Positions 8,833-17,854 are shown, counted from the stretch's first letter. The stretch: 64,000 nt of DNA from CAWCLK01 sp963796225 (GCA_963796225.1 CAWCLK010000055.1:1-64000), one strand, 5' to 3'. The notes: a model not told the origin generated them from the sequence alone. Made by a program: numbers and translations.

Positions 8833-9657
8833 TCAGACCTCGTCCCAGTGGGGCGCGAACGGCGGGTCGATCTGCCGGATGTTCTTCGGCAGCTGGTCGA
8901 TCCGCAGGCGGTGGGCCTGGGTGAGGGCGAAGTCCACCCCGAGGTTGGCGGCGATGTGGTCGCGGTTGGACGAGCGTGGGATGGCGGCGACGTCGCGCTG
9001 GTCGAGCAGCCACCGCAGTGCCACCTCGGCCGGACCACGGTCCACCTCGGCCGCGATCTCGTTCAGGACCGAGTCCTTCATGACCAGCCCGCGGGCCAGC
9101 GGCGAGTAGGCGGTCACGAACATCTCGTTGTCACGGCAGGCCTCGAGGACCGCCTCCTGCGACAGGAAGGGGTGGTACTCGACCTGGTTGGTCGCCAGCG
9201 GGGCGACCTTCGCGGCCTGGCGGACCTGCGCGGCCGTGTAGTTGGACACGCCGATGGCGCGCGTGAGGCCGCGCTCGCGGGCGGTGTCGAGGTCCTCGAC
9301 GACTCGCTCGATCGGGGCGTCGTGGCTGGGCCAGTGGATCAGCAGCAGGTCGACGTGGTCGAGGTCGAGCCGCTTGAGGCTGGCCTCGGCGGACCCGACG
9401 ACGTCGTCGGCGTCCTCGGGGGCGACCTTGGTGGTCACCACGATGTCGTCACGGTCGACGCCCGAGGCGCGGATCGCCGCTCCCACGGCCTCCTCGTTGC
9501 CGTACATCGACGCCGTGTCGATGTGGCGGTAGCCGAGGTCGAGGGCGTCGGCGACGCCCCGCTCGGCGTCCTCGGGGGACAGCTCGAAGGTGCCGAAGCC
9601 GAGGGACGGGGCGGTCAGGCCGTCGCCGTGGACGGTGCCGGAGAAGAGGGGGCTCAT
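8833..9657 (-). CDS. Aldo/keto reductase
   Basis: 274 residues from ATG 9657, preferred over a GTG at 9678 because AGGAAGG lies seven bases before it. NADPH-dependent aldo/keto reductase of the AKR3/5-like group. The catalytic tetrad is visible: Asp and Tyr in DTASMYGNE, Lys in VVTTKV, His in LLIHWPS. GLTRAIGVSNYTAAQV and the cofactor segment AIPRSSNRDHIAANL are present. Convergent with nagA at ten bases' distance. Physiological substrate unknown. Confidence 0.9.
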   Translation of the reverse strand: MSPLFSGTVHGDGLTAPSLGFGTFELSPEDAERGVADALDLGYRHIDTASMYGNEEAVGAAIRASGVDRDDIVVTTKVAPEDADDVVGSAEASLKRLDLDHVDLLLIHWPSHDAPIERVVEDLDTARERGLTRAIGVSNYTAAQVRQAAKVAPLATNQVEYHPFLSQEAVLEACRDNEMFVTAYSPLARGLVMKDSVLNEIAAEVDRGPAEVALRWLLDQRDVAAIPRSSNRDHIAANLGVDFALTQAHRLRIDQLPKNIRQIDPPFAPHWDEV

Positions 9658-9766
9658 GCGGATGCCTTCCTGCGCCACAGGTGGGCGCGTCGATGCAGGC
9701 TGCGTCGGAATGGCCTCGTCCGTGGTCCGGGACCAACCGCGGCCGCGGACGGGGGCGGCGGGGTGG

Positions 9767-10417
9767 TCAGCCGGTCAGGGCCGCCAGCGCCTCGTCGATC
9801 GGGGTGTCCCCGCCGACGACCTCGATCACGTGCCCGGCGGTCCGCGGGTCGGCGAGCACGGCGGCGAGCACCGCGGCCACGTCGTCGCGGGGGATCTCGC
9901 CGCGGTCGACGTGCCGTGCGAGCTCGACGGTGCCGCGACCCCCGTCGTCGGTCAGGCGGCCGGGGCGCACGATCGTCCAGTCGCGGTCGGAGTCCATGAC
10001 GGCCTGGTCGGCGCGCGCCTTGGCCCGCAGGTAGACGCTGAACACCTCGTCGTCCTGGGGTGGGTCGTCGGTCCCCATGGCCGACACCATCACGTACCGA
10101 CGGACCCCGGCGACCTGCATGGCGGTGAGGCACCGCAGCGCCGCCCCGAAGTCCACCGTCTCCTTGCGCGCCGCACCCGAGCCCGGGCCGGCGCCCGCTG
10201 CGAACACCAGCGCGTCAGCGCCCGCGATCGCCTCCTCGATGTCGGTGGTCTCGGCCGCCTCGAGGTCCAGCACGACGCCCTGCGTGCCGTCCTCGGCGAG
10301 GTCGGGGACGTGGTCGGGGTTGCGCACCAGGCCCACCACCTCGTGGCCGTCGGCGACGAGCCGGCGCGCCAGGAGGCGAGCGATCTGGCCGTGGGCTCCG
10401 GCGATGGCCACGCGCAC
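9767..10417 (-). CDS. NAD(P)-binding NmrA/SDR-like protein
   Basis: 216 residues from GTG 10417, which has AAGGA seven bases upstream. Atypical short-chain dehydrogenase fold: dinucleotide site VAIAGAHGQIARLL, VFAAGAG after strand four, a VSAMG segment and a Tyr-x-x-x-Lys motif (YLRAK). This pattern is shared by NmrA-like and YwnB/YtfG-type NAD(P)H-binding proteins. Substrate unknown. The frame is open upstream into the damaged GNAT gene, a result of the frameshift described there. Confidence 0.82.
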   Translation of the reverse strand: MRVAIAGAHGQIARLLARRLVADGHEVVGLVRNPDHVPDLAEDGTQGVVLDLEAAETTDIEEAIAGADALVFAAGAGPGSGAARKETVDFGAALRCLTAMQVAGVRRYVMVSAMGTDDPPQDDEVFSVYLRAKARADQAVMDSDRDWTIVRPGRLTDDGGRGTVELARHVDRGEIPRDDVAAVLAAVLADPRTAGHVIEVVGGDTPIDEALAALTG

Positions 10418-10455
10418 GTGAGGGTCCTTGGTCGCGTCCGGGATGTCGTTCGAAC

Positions 10456-11236
10456 CTAGGCACTCGTCGTGTCGGCAGGCCGGACGAACCCGGACGAACG
10501 TCCCAGGTGCACCAGTCCCAGCCGCTCGTACCAGTGCAGGGGCCAGTCGTCGACGTCGGCCGTGAGCGACCACCAGGCCCACGTCGCCGGCGACCTCGAG
10601 CGCACGCGCCAGCAGGGCGCGGCCGAGCCCCCGTCCCTGGGCATCCGGGTGCACGTCGAGCTCCTCGACCTGGGCGGCGTCGGGACCGGGGAACACGCGG
10701 ACCCCGCCGACGGGGCGGTCCCCGTCGAGGACGGCGAGCACGCGCGCCCCGGCGGCCTGCTGGGCGTGGGCCAACCAGACCAGCTGCTCCACGAACGCCG
10801 CATCGGACGCGTCGTCGGCGCGCAGGCGTCGCACCAGGGTGGCCGTGAGATCCCGGTCGGCCTCCACGATCGTGATGTCGCGGGGCGCGTCCAGGGGGCC
10901 GCCCGGCCACCGCAGCACCACGGTGTCGCTCCGCTCCAGACCCCGCGCCCCGAGGGCGGGCTCCCAGCGCCCCGCGTCCTCGGGGTCGCAGTACAGCCGG
11001 CGGTGGGCCACGCCCCGACCGCCGAGCTCGGCGTCGAGCAGGTCGGCCACGTCCTCGCCCGCCAGCTCCGGGGCGGGGTCGAGCAGCACCGCGTTGTGGT
11101 CGCGGATCCGCGGGACCGGGGCGGTGAGGACGGTGGTCCCGACGACGCGGCCGCCGACCTGCACCGGGGCGGCGGTGGTCGCCAGCCTCCGCAGCCAGTC
11201 GTGCTCGAGGGCGTGGGCCCGTGCGAGGTCGTCCAT
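10456..11236 (-). pseudogene. GNAT N-acetyltransferase with apparent frameshift
   Basis: Begins MDDLARAHALEHDWLRRL at ATG 11236. The first ~220 residues, including the acetyl-CoA motif EELDVHPDAQGRGLGRALL, are in one frame. The expected C-terminal strand and helix (DVDDWPLHWYERLGLVHLG) and the stop at 10456 lie in another. One extra G near 10567, where GTGGTC is followed by GCTCACGG rather than CTCACGG, explains the shift. Without correction the first frame reads straight into the next gene. It may be a sequencing error or a recent mutation. Two-part GNAT proteins of this kind are common; substrate unknown. Confidence 0.75.
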
Positions 11237-11331
11237 CGCGGTCCTTGCTGCGGCGCGCAAGCGTAGGACGTGGGGAGGAACGACGGCCCATGCCGGCGAA
11301 TTGGATACTGACCGGTTTCCCAGGAGCCTCC

Positions 11332-13053
11332 ATGTCGCCCGTCCTCCGTCGCATCGTCCTCGTGGTCACCACCGGGGCGCTCACGGCCGTCGCCGCCCTC
11401 GGCGTGGCCGCCACTGGCCCCGTCGGGGTCGACGTCGCCGACGTCCTGACCCCGACGACGCCCGCCCCGCCGGCGATGGCCGACACCGTGGACCCGTCCG
11501 GGGCGCAGGGGCAGGGCCGGGGCAACGGCAACGGCAACGGGAACGGAGGCAACGACGACGGCACGGACGACGCCCTCGGGGCACCCCTGCCCGCGGACGC
11601 CTCGGTGGTGCAGGTCGGGGCCGCGTCCCGCTCCATCGCCCCGCAGGTGCCCGAGGGTGCGACCTGGGAGACCGACTACGACGCCTGCGCCGTCCTCGCC
11701 CCCAGCACACTGGAGGCCATCGGCGGCGGCGACCTGTCGCTGCTCGACCACGTGGCGTCCACCGGCACGCCCTGGCCCGAGAACCCCGACTGCCTCTACA
11801 TGGGCGGGTACGGGATCGGGCCGATGTTCCCGATCACGACCTTCGACCAGGTGTACGGCCTGGGCGTGCGCGGCATGGCCGTGAAGGACGCCGAGGGCGA
11901 CGCGCTGGTGCTGGTGATCGTGGACGGCGAGGGCTGGTTCTGGGACTACGCCTCGAAGTGCGACGACTGCGGCATCAAGCAGATCAGCGAGCGCATGGGG
12001 ACCGAGCTGGAGATCGACCCGTCCGGCATCGTCATCGCCGCCACCCACTCGCACACCTCACCGGACTTCATCGGCGGCTGGGGCTTCGTGCCCGACTGGT
12101 ACATGCAGCAGGTCACGTCGACGATCGAGGACGTCATCCGGACCTCGGTCAACGAGGCCGTCCCCGCCGTGCTGGAGGTTGGCGAGGAGCGCGCCCGCGA
12201 GCACAACCACGAGCGCCGCGACACCTACCGGGCGGCCGAGGAGCAGCAGGTCGGGTGGCTGCGCGCCCTGGCCGTGCGCGACGGCCGGTACGTCGTGGAC
12301 GCCGATCGTGACGCCCCGGCCGTGGTCGCCACGCTGGGCGGCTACGCGGCGCACCCGACCACGCGGGACCACGAGTCCGGCGTCGCGGACCCGGACTGGG
12401 TGGGCCGCTTCGAGCAGCGCCTGGAGCAGCGGTTCGGCGGCGTCGGCCTGCACATGATGACGGGCCTGGGGAACATGTCGACCTCCGGCGGCACCGACAT
12501 GGGCGTGGCGCTGGCGAACGAGCTGCCGGCCGCCGGTGACGGCACGATCCTGACCGACACCGACATCCGCACCACCCGCATCACCTACCGGCAGCCCGCG
12601 ACCAACGTGCCGCTGACGGCCCTGGCCACGCCCGGGTTCTTCGACCACCAGTTCGACCCGATCCCGGCCCAGCTGGTCACCGGCGAGCAGCCGGACACCG
12701 CCCCGTGCACGTCGGCGTCGGCGTTCAGCGCCGAGGTGCCGGTCGCGGCGGCGATGATCGGTGACGGCCTGGCCGTGACCACCGGACCGGGGGAGCTGTT
12801 CTCCAACCTCACCAACACCATCAAGGAGAAGTCCCCGGCGGCGGTGACCCTGCCGCTGGCGCAGGCCAACGACGCCCTGGGCTACATCCCGCAGAGCTTC
12901 GAGCTCAACCCGGTCGGCCAGCAGGGCCTCGGCTTCGCGTTCGGCGGGTACGCCTTCGTCAACTACGAGGACAGCTACGCCATCGACCGCTGCTTCGGTG
13001 ACATGGTGCTGGAGACCACGCTCGACCTGCTGGCGGACCTGGCCACGAAGTAG
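11332..13053 (+). CDS. Secreted neutral/alkaline ceramidase-like protein
   Basis: 573 residues from ATG 11332 (AGGAG five bases upstream). An N-terminal signal peptide (RRIVLVVTTGALTAVAALG) is followed by a Gly/Asn-rich low-complexity stretch and then a domain similar to the neutral ceramidase N-terminal domain. Support: GAASRSIAP near the mature start, GLGVRGMAV, VIVDGEGWF and the zinc-site-like IAATHSHTSPD (family: THTHS-P). Likely an extracellular amidase or lipid hydrolase; ceramide as the substrate is not certain because bacterial relatives are diverse. The last 79 bases overlap the opposing MFS gene. Confidence 0.75.
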   Translation: MSPVLRRIVLVVTTGALTAVAALGVAATGPVGVDVADVLTPTTPAPPAMADTVDPSGAQGQGRGNGNGNGNGGNDDGTDDALGAPLPADASVVQVGAASRSIAPQVPEGATWETDYDACAVLAPSTLEAIGGGDLSLLDHVASTGTPWPENPDCLYMGGYGIGPMFPITTFDQVYGLGVRGMAVKDAEGDALVLVIVDGEGWFWDYASKCDDCGIKQISERMGTELEIDPSGIVIAATHSHTSPDFIGGWGFVPDWYMQQVTSTIEDVIRTSVNEAVPAVLEVGEERAREHNHERRDTYRAAEEQQVGWLRALAVRDGRYVVDADRDAPAVVATLGGYAAHPTTRDHESGVADPDWVGRFEQRLEQRFGGVGLHMMTGLGNMSTSGGTDMGVALANELPAAGDGTILTDTDIRTTRITYRQPATNVPLTALATPGFFDHQFDPIPAQLVTGEQPDTAPCTSASAFSAEVPVAAAMIGDGLAVTTGPGELFSNLTNTIKEKSPAAVTLPLAQANDALGYIPQSFELNPVGQQGLGFAFGGYAFVNYEDSYAIDRCFGDMVLETTLDLLADLATK

Positions 13054-14258
13054 AGCGGCGCGGCGACGGCCAGCACGGCGGCGCCGACGACCATCGCCGT
13101 CGTGATCGAGGTGCCGTCGGCCAGCGCCCCGAGGGCGATCCCCCCGATCGCCCCGGCCGGCATCGCCACCATGGAGTTGACCGACAGGACCGTGGTGCGG
13201 TGCGGCCCGTCCACCTCGCGGTGCAGCATCGCCTGGTGGACGGGGTTGGCCGCGCCGTGGATCGCGTAGGTGCCGACGTAGCCGGCGACGATGCCCACTG
13301 GTCCGGCGGCCAGGCCCATGCCAAGGACCGTCAGCCCCTGGCCGACCCGCATCGCGGCGGCGGTCGGGGCGGACCCGAACCGTCGGGCCAGTCGTGGGAC
13401 CAGGCCCGCGGCCAGCGCGCTGGCGACCCACGCGGCCGCCCCGACCGGGCCGAGCAGGGACGCGGCACGGTCTGCCGACCCCACCACCTGCTCGAGCCGG
13501 GGCGGCACCAGGTTCTCCCAGGTCACCATGCCGAAGCCCCAGAACAGCTCGACCGCCACCAGCGCCAGCAGCGCCCGCGAGTGGCGCACGACCCGGACGC
13601 CGTCGGCCACGACGGTCGGGACCTGGCGCACGGTGCGGGCCAGGCCGCGCACCCCCACGGGGGCGCGGACCTCGGTCATCAGCGCGGCCAGCATGGCGAT
13701 CTCGACGACCCGCAGCGCCAGGTAGACCAGCAGGGGCCCGACCAGCGGGTCGACCCCGGGGAAGGGGGCCACGGCGACCAGCACCGACGACGCCACCGAC
13801 CCGAGGGCGATGGCGCCCCCGAGCGCGGCGCCCGCGTGGCCCAGTCCCGCCTCGATGTCGGCGTCGGGGTCGGCGGCCAGCGCGGCGTCGACGTACCAGG
13901 CGTCCAACGGTCCCGACTCCAGCGCCCGGTACACGCCCTGCAGCGCCCACACGAGCAGCAGCAGCGACAGCGACCGGCCCCAGAACGCGAACACGGCGAC
14001 GGCGACGAGGTCGACCGCCGTGGCACCGAGCAGGACGGGGCGGCGCCCCACTGCGTCAGCCAGCCCGCCGGTGGGCAGCTCGAGGCACAGCACGACCAGC
14101 CCCTGGGCCGCCGCGACCACCCCGATCTGGGTCAGCGTGAAGCCGCGGCCGGTCATGATCAGGATGATCACCGGGATGAACAGGCCGGTGGGCAGCCAGC
14201 GCAGGCCGCGGAGCAGCAGGAAGCGTCGGCGGACCGATCGCGCGTCGAGGGCGGTCAC
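12975..14258 (-). CDS. MFS transporter, regulated by the upstream HTH protein
   Basis: 427 residues from GTG 14258. Twelve hydrophobic segments; the loop GGLADAVGRRPVLLG after helix 2 is the MFS motif A. Resembles small-molecule efflux permeases of actinobacteria that follow an ArsR-type regulator. It lies 40 bases after the HTH gene on the same strand, so they probably form one operon under the operator at 14936-14959. The 3' end overlaps the ceramidase-like gene antisense by 79 bases. Substrate unknown. Confidence 0.85.
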   Translation of the reverse strand: MTALDARSVRRRFLLLRGLRWLPTGLFIPVIILIMTGRGFTLTQIGVVAAAQGLVVLCLELPTGGLADAVGRRPVLLGATAVDLVAVAVFAFWGRSLSLLLLVWALQGVYRALESGPLDAWYVDAALAADPDADIEAGLGHAGAALGGAIALGSVASSVLVAVAPFPGVDPLVGPLLVYLALRVVEIAMLAALMTEVRAPVGVRGLARTVRQVPTVVADGVRVVRHSRALLALVAVELFWGFGMVTWENLVPPRLEQVVGSADRAASLLGPVGAAAWVASALAAGLVPRLARRFGSAPTAAAMRVGQGLTVLGMGLAAGPVGIVAGYVGTYAIHGAANPVHQAMLHREVDGPHRTTVLSVNSMVAMPAGAIGGIALGALADGTSITTAMVVGAAVLAVAAPLYFVARSASRSSVVSSTMSPKQRSMA

Positions 14259-14298
14259 AGCGTGGGCTCCGCGGAGCCGTTGTCGTCGTGGTGGCGGC

Positions 14299-14922
14299 TC
14301 ACAGCGTCGGCTCCGGGTGGGGGAACGAGGCGTACAGGACGGTGACGCGCTCGGCGCCCGGGGCGTCGTGGTCCGCGGGCGTGCGGTAGCGCTCGATGAC
14401 CGCGTGGATGTCGTCGTTGAGCGCCCGCAGCCGCTCCGGCGTCAGGTGCAGCTCGGCGTCGCCGATGTCGCTGGCCGCGAGCCACGCGGGGTCCCACGTG
14501 TCGCGGGCGGCCAGCGCCTCGTCCATCCATCGCCCGTGCACGCGGGTGACCTGGCCCAGCAGCAGCGTGTCGGCGGCCCAGTCGTCGGGGTCGTCGCGGA
14601 ACTCGGACGACGACCACGAGGTCGTGTCGTGGGCCGCCCGCCAGTACCGGTCCCGGGCCGTGGAGTGGTCGGGGTCGTCCTCGATCAGGCCCACCTCGGC
14701 GAGCTGCCGCAGGTGGTAGCTGGTCTGGCCCGAGTTGGTGTCGAGCCGCCGGGCCAGCTCGGTGGCCGTCGCCGGACCGAACAGCCGCAGCGCGGCGAGC
14801 AGGCGCAGCCGCAGGGGATGGGCCAGGGCACGCAGCCGTTGGCTGTCGAGCCGGACCCGCCCCGTCGGGGCGTCAGGGGTCGTGGCCGGAGGGGAGGCGG
14901 GGGTGGTGTCGTCGGTGTCCAT
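14299..14922 (-). CDS. ArsR-type winged-helix transcriptional regulator
   Basis: 207 residues from ATG 14922; a GTG nine bases upstream is the alternative. Winged helix at about residues 25-95: LRALAHPLRLRLLAALRLFG, then TATELARRLDTNSGQTSYHLRQL as the recognition helix, then GLIEDDPDHSTARDRYWRA as the wing. The C-terminal half is helical and of unknown ligand specificity. Very close to its gene is a perfect palindrome, so autoregulation of an HTH-MFS operon is likely, as in many related drug-efflux pairs. Confidence 0.88.
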   Translation of the reverse strand: MDTDDTTPASPPATTPDAPTGRVRLDSQRLRALAHPLRLRLLAALRLFGPATATELARRLDTNSGQTSYHLRQLAEVGLIEDDPDHSTARDRYWRAAHDTTSWSSSEFRDDPDDWAADTLLLGQVTRVHGRWMDEALAARDTWDPAWLAASDIGDAELHLTPERLRALNDDIHAVIERYRTPADHDAPGAERVTVLYASFPHPEPTL

Positions 14923-14935
14923 GGATCGCACACTA

Positions 14936-14959
14936 TCTCTGCAGAGAAGTTCTGCAAAG
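14936..14959 (-). promoter_or_regulatory. Palindromic operator of the HTH-MFS operon
   Basis: A perfect 12-bp palindrome TCTCTGCAGAGA (14936-14947) is followed by a related half site CTTTGCAGAA (read on the minus strand, 14950-14959). Both share TGCAGA. They sit 14 bases upstream of the regulator start, a normal place for ArsR-type autorepression. The pairing with this regulator is inferred from position. Confidence 0.6.
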
Positions 14960-15014
14960 GGATTGTGCGGTCGTCGCCCGACGCGTCCACCGGTTGCTGC
15001 GGAGGCGGGGCGCC

Positions 15015-15164
15015 CCGGTCCACGAGCCCGGCCACGTGGGCGCGCTCACGGCTGGCGGCGGAGCGCCCCGCCGAGACCCAGCTGACGTCGTGGCCGCCCG
15101 ATCGCAGCGCGGTCGCGACCCAGCTGCCCATCTCGCCCGGGTGGACGATCCCGATGTGTGCCAC
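15015..15164 (-). pseudogene. N-terminal remnant of a 6-phosphogluconate-dehydrogenase-like oxidoreductase
   Basis: Starting at a GTG (15164), about 50 codons read as an NAD(P)-binding domain of the hydroxyisobutyrate/6-phosphogluconate dehydrogenase family: IGIVHPGEMGSWVATALRSG followed by HDVSWVSAGRSAASRERA. The family is normally ~280-300 residues. Here similarity ends at about AHVAGLVDRG and the frame runs into the promoter of the HTH gene. The rest of the gene is missing, so this is a truncated relic. Confidence 0.65.
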
Positions 15165-15231
15165 GATCGTGCCTCGTCGTCGATGATCGGACACGGTGCC
15201 ACCGGCGGGGCGTCGGCGCCGAACCACGAGC

Positions 15232-15687
15232 ATGCGCAAGGACACGAGCTGCCCGACCTGCCGGCACGAGGTGCCGGCGGGGCGCTGGTGCAACCGGTGC
15301 GGCGGCCCGCTCGCCGACCTCGTCGCCCCGCCCCGGGCCCGTCGCCGGTGGCTCGTCCCCGCCGCCGGAGGGACGGCCGTCGCGGCGGCACTGGCCGCGG
15401 TCGTGGTGCTCGGCCGCCCCGACGCCGCGCCGACGGCGGCACCCTCGGCACTCGACGACACCGCCGTCGTCCTCGCCGAGGACCCGCCCGCCCCGCCCTC
15501 GCCCACGCCGACCCGACCGACGTCCCCGCCGCTGCCCCCGAGCCAGCGCGTCGACGTGATCTGCTCGGACCTGCGCGTCCGATCCGTGCCCGTGGACGCG
15601 GTGTCGAGCACCGTCCCGGGCGAGCTCGTGGAGCTGTCCGCGGGCACCTGCGTGGTCATGGACCAGCCCGGTGTCGTCGTCCCCTGA
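15232..15687 (+). CDS. Zinc-ribbon, single-pass membrane protein
   Basis: 151 residues from ATG 15232. N-terminal zinc ribbon with two Cys pairs (CPTC and CNRC), a basic stretch RARRR, one membrane helix (LVPAAGGTAVAAALAAVVVL), then a Pro/Thr/Ser-rich linker and a ~45-residue C-terminal domain with two cysteines (VICSDLRVRS; GTCVVMDQPG). Predicted topology is cytoplasmic ribbon and extracellular tail. No function can be assigned. It is 24 bases upstream of the PPOX-type gene. Confidence 0.7.
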   Translation: MRKDTSCPTCRHEVPAGRWCNRCGGPLADLVAPPRARRRWLVPAAGGTAVAAALAAVVVLGRPDAAPTAAPSALDDTAVVLAEDPPAPPSPTPTRPTSPPLPPSQRVDVICSDLRVRSVPVDAVSSTVPGELVELSAGTCVVMDQPGVVVP

Positions 15688-15711
15688 ACCCACCCCGACA
15701 AGGACCTGCCC

Positions 15712-16134
15712 ATGGACCTCGACCGTGCCCTCGCCTTCGTGGCCGCCCGCCGCACCGGCGTCCTGCTGACCCTGCGCCACGACGGCCGGCCGCAGGCGTC
15801 GAACATCATGTACGGCCTCGACGACGGGGTGGTGCGCGTGTCGGTGACCGACGACCGGGCCAAGACCGCCAACCTGCGGCGTGACCCCCGGGCGAGCCTG
15901 CACGTCACCAGCGACGACTTCTGGCAGTACGTGGTGCTCGAGGGCGACGCCGAGCTGTCGCCGGTCGCCAGCGAGCCCGGTGATGCGACCTGCCGCGAGC
16001 TGCGGTCGGTGTACCGGTCCATCCAGGGCGAGCACGACGACTGGGACGAGTACGACGCCGCGATGGTCCGCGACTGCCGGCTCGTCATCCGGCTTCGCCC
16101 CGCCCACGCCTACGGCCTCGTGCGCGACGAGTAG
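15712..16134 (+). CDS. PPOX-class F420- or FMN-dependent oxidoreductase
   Basis: 140 residues, the normal size of the actinobacterial PPOX family (pyridoxamine-phosphate-oxidase-like split barrel). Typical elements: TGVLLTLRHDGRPQASNIMY, VRVSVTDDRAKTANLRRDP and YVVLEGDAELS. Most proteins of exactly this pattern bind F420. AAGGA lies upstream of the ATG. Likely acts on a small organic substrate; which one cannot be told. Confidence 0.85.
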   Translation: MDLDRALAFVAARRTGVLLTLRHDGRPQASNIMYGLDDGVVRVSVTDDRAKTANLRRDPRASLHVTSDDFWQYVVLEGDAELSPVASEPGDATCRELRSVYRSIQGEHDDWDEYDAAMVRDCRLVIRLRPAHAYGLVRDE

Positions 16135-16178
16135 CGTCCGCCAGGTCGTCCCGCCCCGTCCCCCACCCGGAGTCCGTC

Positions 16179-17144
16179 GTGCGTCTCGATTCCCGTGTGC
16201 TGCTGCTGGACCGTGCCCGCCGGGCGCTGGGCGGCTCGATCGAGGACATGTCGCTGGAGGAGATCCAGCGGTCGCGGGTGACCCGGCTCCCGCACGTGCC
16301 CGGGCTGGACCCGGTGGTCCAGCGCCTCGGGCTGGCGCTGTTCGGCCACCCGCGGCGCGACGTCGCCATCGAGACGCGGACCGTCGGTGGCGCCGCAGGC
16401 GAGCTGGCCGCACGGGTCCACCGCCCACCGGGGGTGGCCGCCGACGCCCCGCTGGTGGTGTGGTTCCACGGCGGGGGCTGGGTGCTGGGGGGACCGGCCC
16501 AGTACGACTGGGCGTGCTCGTCGATCGCCGAGGACGCCGGGGCGCTGGTGGTCGCCGTGGACTACCGCAAGGCCCCCGAGCACCGCGCTCCCGCGGCGAC
16601 CGAGGACGCGATCGCGGCCACGCGGTGGATCGCGGACCACGCCGCCGAGCTCGGGGCCACGGGGCCGCTGGTGGTCGCGGGGGACAGCGCGGGTGGGAAC
16701 CTGGCGGCGCTGGTCGCGATCGCCGCGCGCGACGCCGGTGACCTCGACGTCGCGGGACAGGCGCTGGTCTACCCGGGCGTGGACCTGACCACGTCGTTCC
16801 CGTCGATCCGCGAGCTGGCGGACGCCCCGATCCTCACCCGGGAGGACATCGACGCCTTCCGCGGGCACTACCTCGCCGACGAGGTCGACCCGGCCGACCC
16901 GCGCGTGTCGCCGTGGTTCGTCGACGACCTGGCCGGTGTGGCCCCCGCCCTGGTGCAGACCGCCGAGCACGACCCGTTGCGCGACGAGGGGACCGCCTAC
17001 GCCGACCGCCTCGCCGCGGCCGGTGTGTCCACCCGCCACACCCGCTACGTGGGCGTGCCCCACGGGTTCCTGTCGCTGCCGGGGATCTGCCCGGCAGCCC
17101 ACCAGGCGCTTGCCGAGCTGGTCACCTTCGTGTCCGGCTGCTGA
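16179..17144 (+). CDS. Alpha/beta hydrolase, HSL/carboxylesterase type
   Basis: 321 residues from GTG 16179 (ATG at 16248 is possible). Hormone-sensitive-lipase-like esterase: oxyanion motif HGGGWVLGG, nucleophile GDSAGGN, acid in AEHDPLRDEG and histidine in VGVPHGF. An N-terminal cap precedes the oxyanion hole. No signal peptide, so cytoplasmic. Probably hydrolyses short-chain esters. Confidence 0.9.
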   Translation: MRLDSRVLLLDRARRALGGSIEDMSLEEIQRSRVTRLPHVPGLDPVVQRLGLALFGHPRRDVAIETRTVGGAAGELAARVHRPPGVAADAPLVVWFHGGGWVLGGPAQYDWACSSIAEDAGALVVAVDYRKAPEHRAPAATEDAIAATRWIADHAAELGATGPLVVAGDSAGGNLAALVAIAARDAGDLDVAGQALVYPGVDLTTSFPSIRELADAPILTREDIDAFRGHYLADEVDPADPRVSPWFVDDLAGVAPALVQTAEHDPLRDEGTAYADRLAAAGVSTRHTRYVGVPHGFLSLPGICPAAHQALAELVTFVSGC

Positions 17145-17153
17145 CGAGTTCCG

Positions 17154-17768
17154 TCAACCCTGCGCACGTCGGCCCTCAGCCGCGTCGGCCACGACCCGGG
17201 CGATCCGGCGTGCGCGGGTCTCGGGCTTCACGGCGCTGATCACCCACCACAGCATCTGCTTGCGGGCGGAAAACAAGAACCCGTCCCACGTCGTGCGGGC
17301 TGCAGGCGAGGCGTCCAGGGACGCCGTGAGGTCGTCGGGCTCGCGCAGGTCCTCGACCGCGTCGTAGATCGTCCACCACCCGTTGGACCGTGCGGCCTCG
17401 ATCACCTCGCGCCCTCGGGGGCCCAGCCGTCCCGCCGCCTCGAGCCGGGCCACGCGCTGCTTGTTGCTCCGCGACCACGGTGACCGCGGCCGGCGGGGCG
17501 TGACCAGCTGCAGGGCGCGCTCGTCGTCGAGGGTGTTCACGGTCGAGTCGATCCAGCCCACGCACAGGGCCTCCTCGACCGTCGCCTCGTACCCCACCGC
17601 CGGACGCCCCGTCGCGGGCTTCCACGACGCCAGCCACACGCCGGGCGTGTCGGACTGGTGCGCCTCGAGCCACGCACGCCAGGCCTCACGGGTCTCGGCG
17701 TGGTGGATCGGGTAGTCGAACGTCCACGTGGCGGGGTGCTCGGACGCCGAGGGTGGGACGTCGGCCAT
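17154..17768 (-). CDS. YdeI/OmpD-associated-family protein
   Basis: 204 residues from ATG 17768. Family hallmarks are VGYEATVEEALCVGWIDS, TPRRPRSPWSRSNKQRVARL and a C-terminal helical half with ALxxGV-like and basic residues. The family (YdeI/OmdA, bacteriocin-protection-protein-like) is widespread and poorly characterised. The gene ends ten bases from the convergent esterase gene. Confidence 0.82.
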   Translation of the reverse strand: MADVPPSASEHPATWTFDYPIHHAETREAWRAWLEAHQSDTPGVWLASWKPATGRPAVGYEATVEEALCVGWIDSTVNTLDDERALQLVTPRRPRSPWSRSNKQRVARLEAAGRLGPRGREVIEAARSNGWWTIYDAVEDLREPDDLTASLDASPAARTTWDGFLFSARKQMLWWVISAVKPETRARRIARVVADAAEGRRAQG

Positions 17769-17854
17769 CGGGGCTCTCGCGTCGGGTCGGTCCATGGAAC
17801 CACTCGGGGTCCCACGGCGTCCCACCGCCACGAGTCTCGGGGAGAGGACGCGAC

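Noticed and set aside
7136..9109. 657-codon plus frame
   Set aside because: Overlaps GNAT and nagA in another frame; no coherent domain.
8827..9999. 390-codon open frame on the plus strand
   Set aside because: Antisense to the aldo/keto reductase; no domain and arginine/valine-rich noise. Long shadow frames are expected at this GC content.
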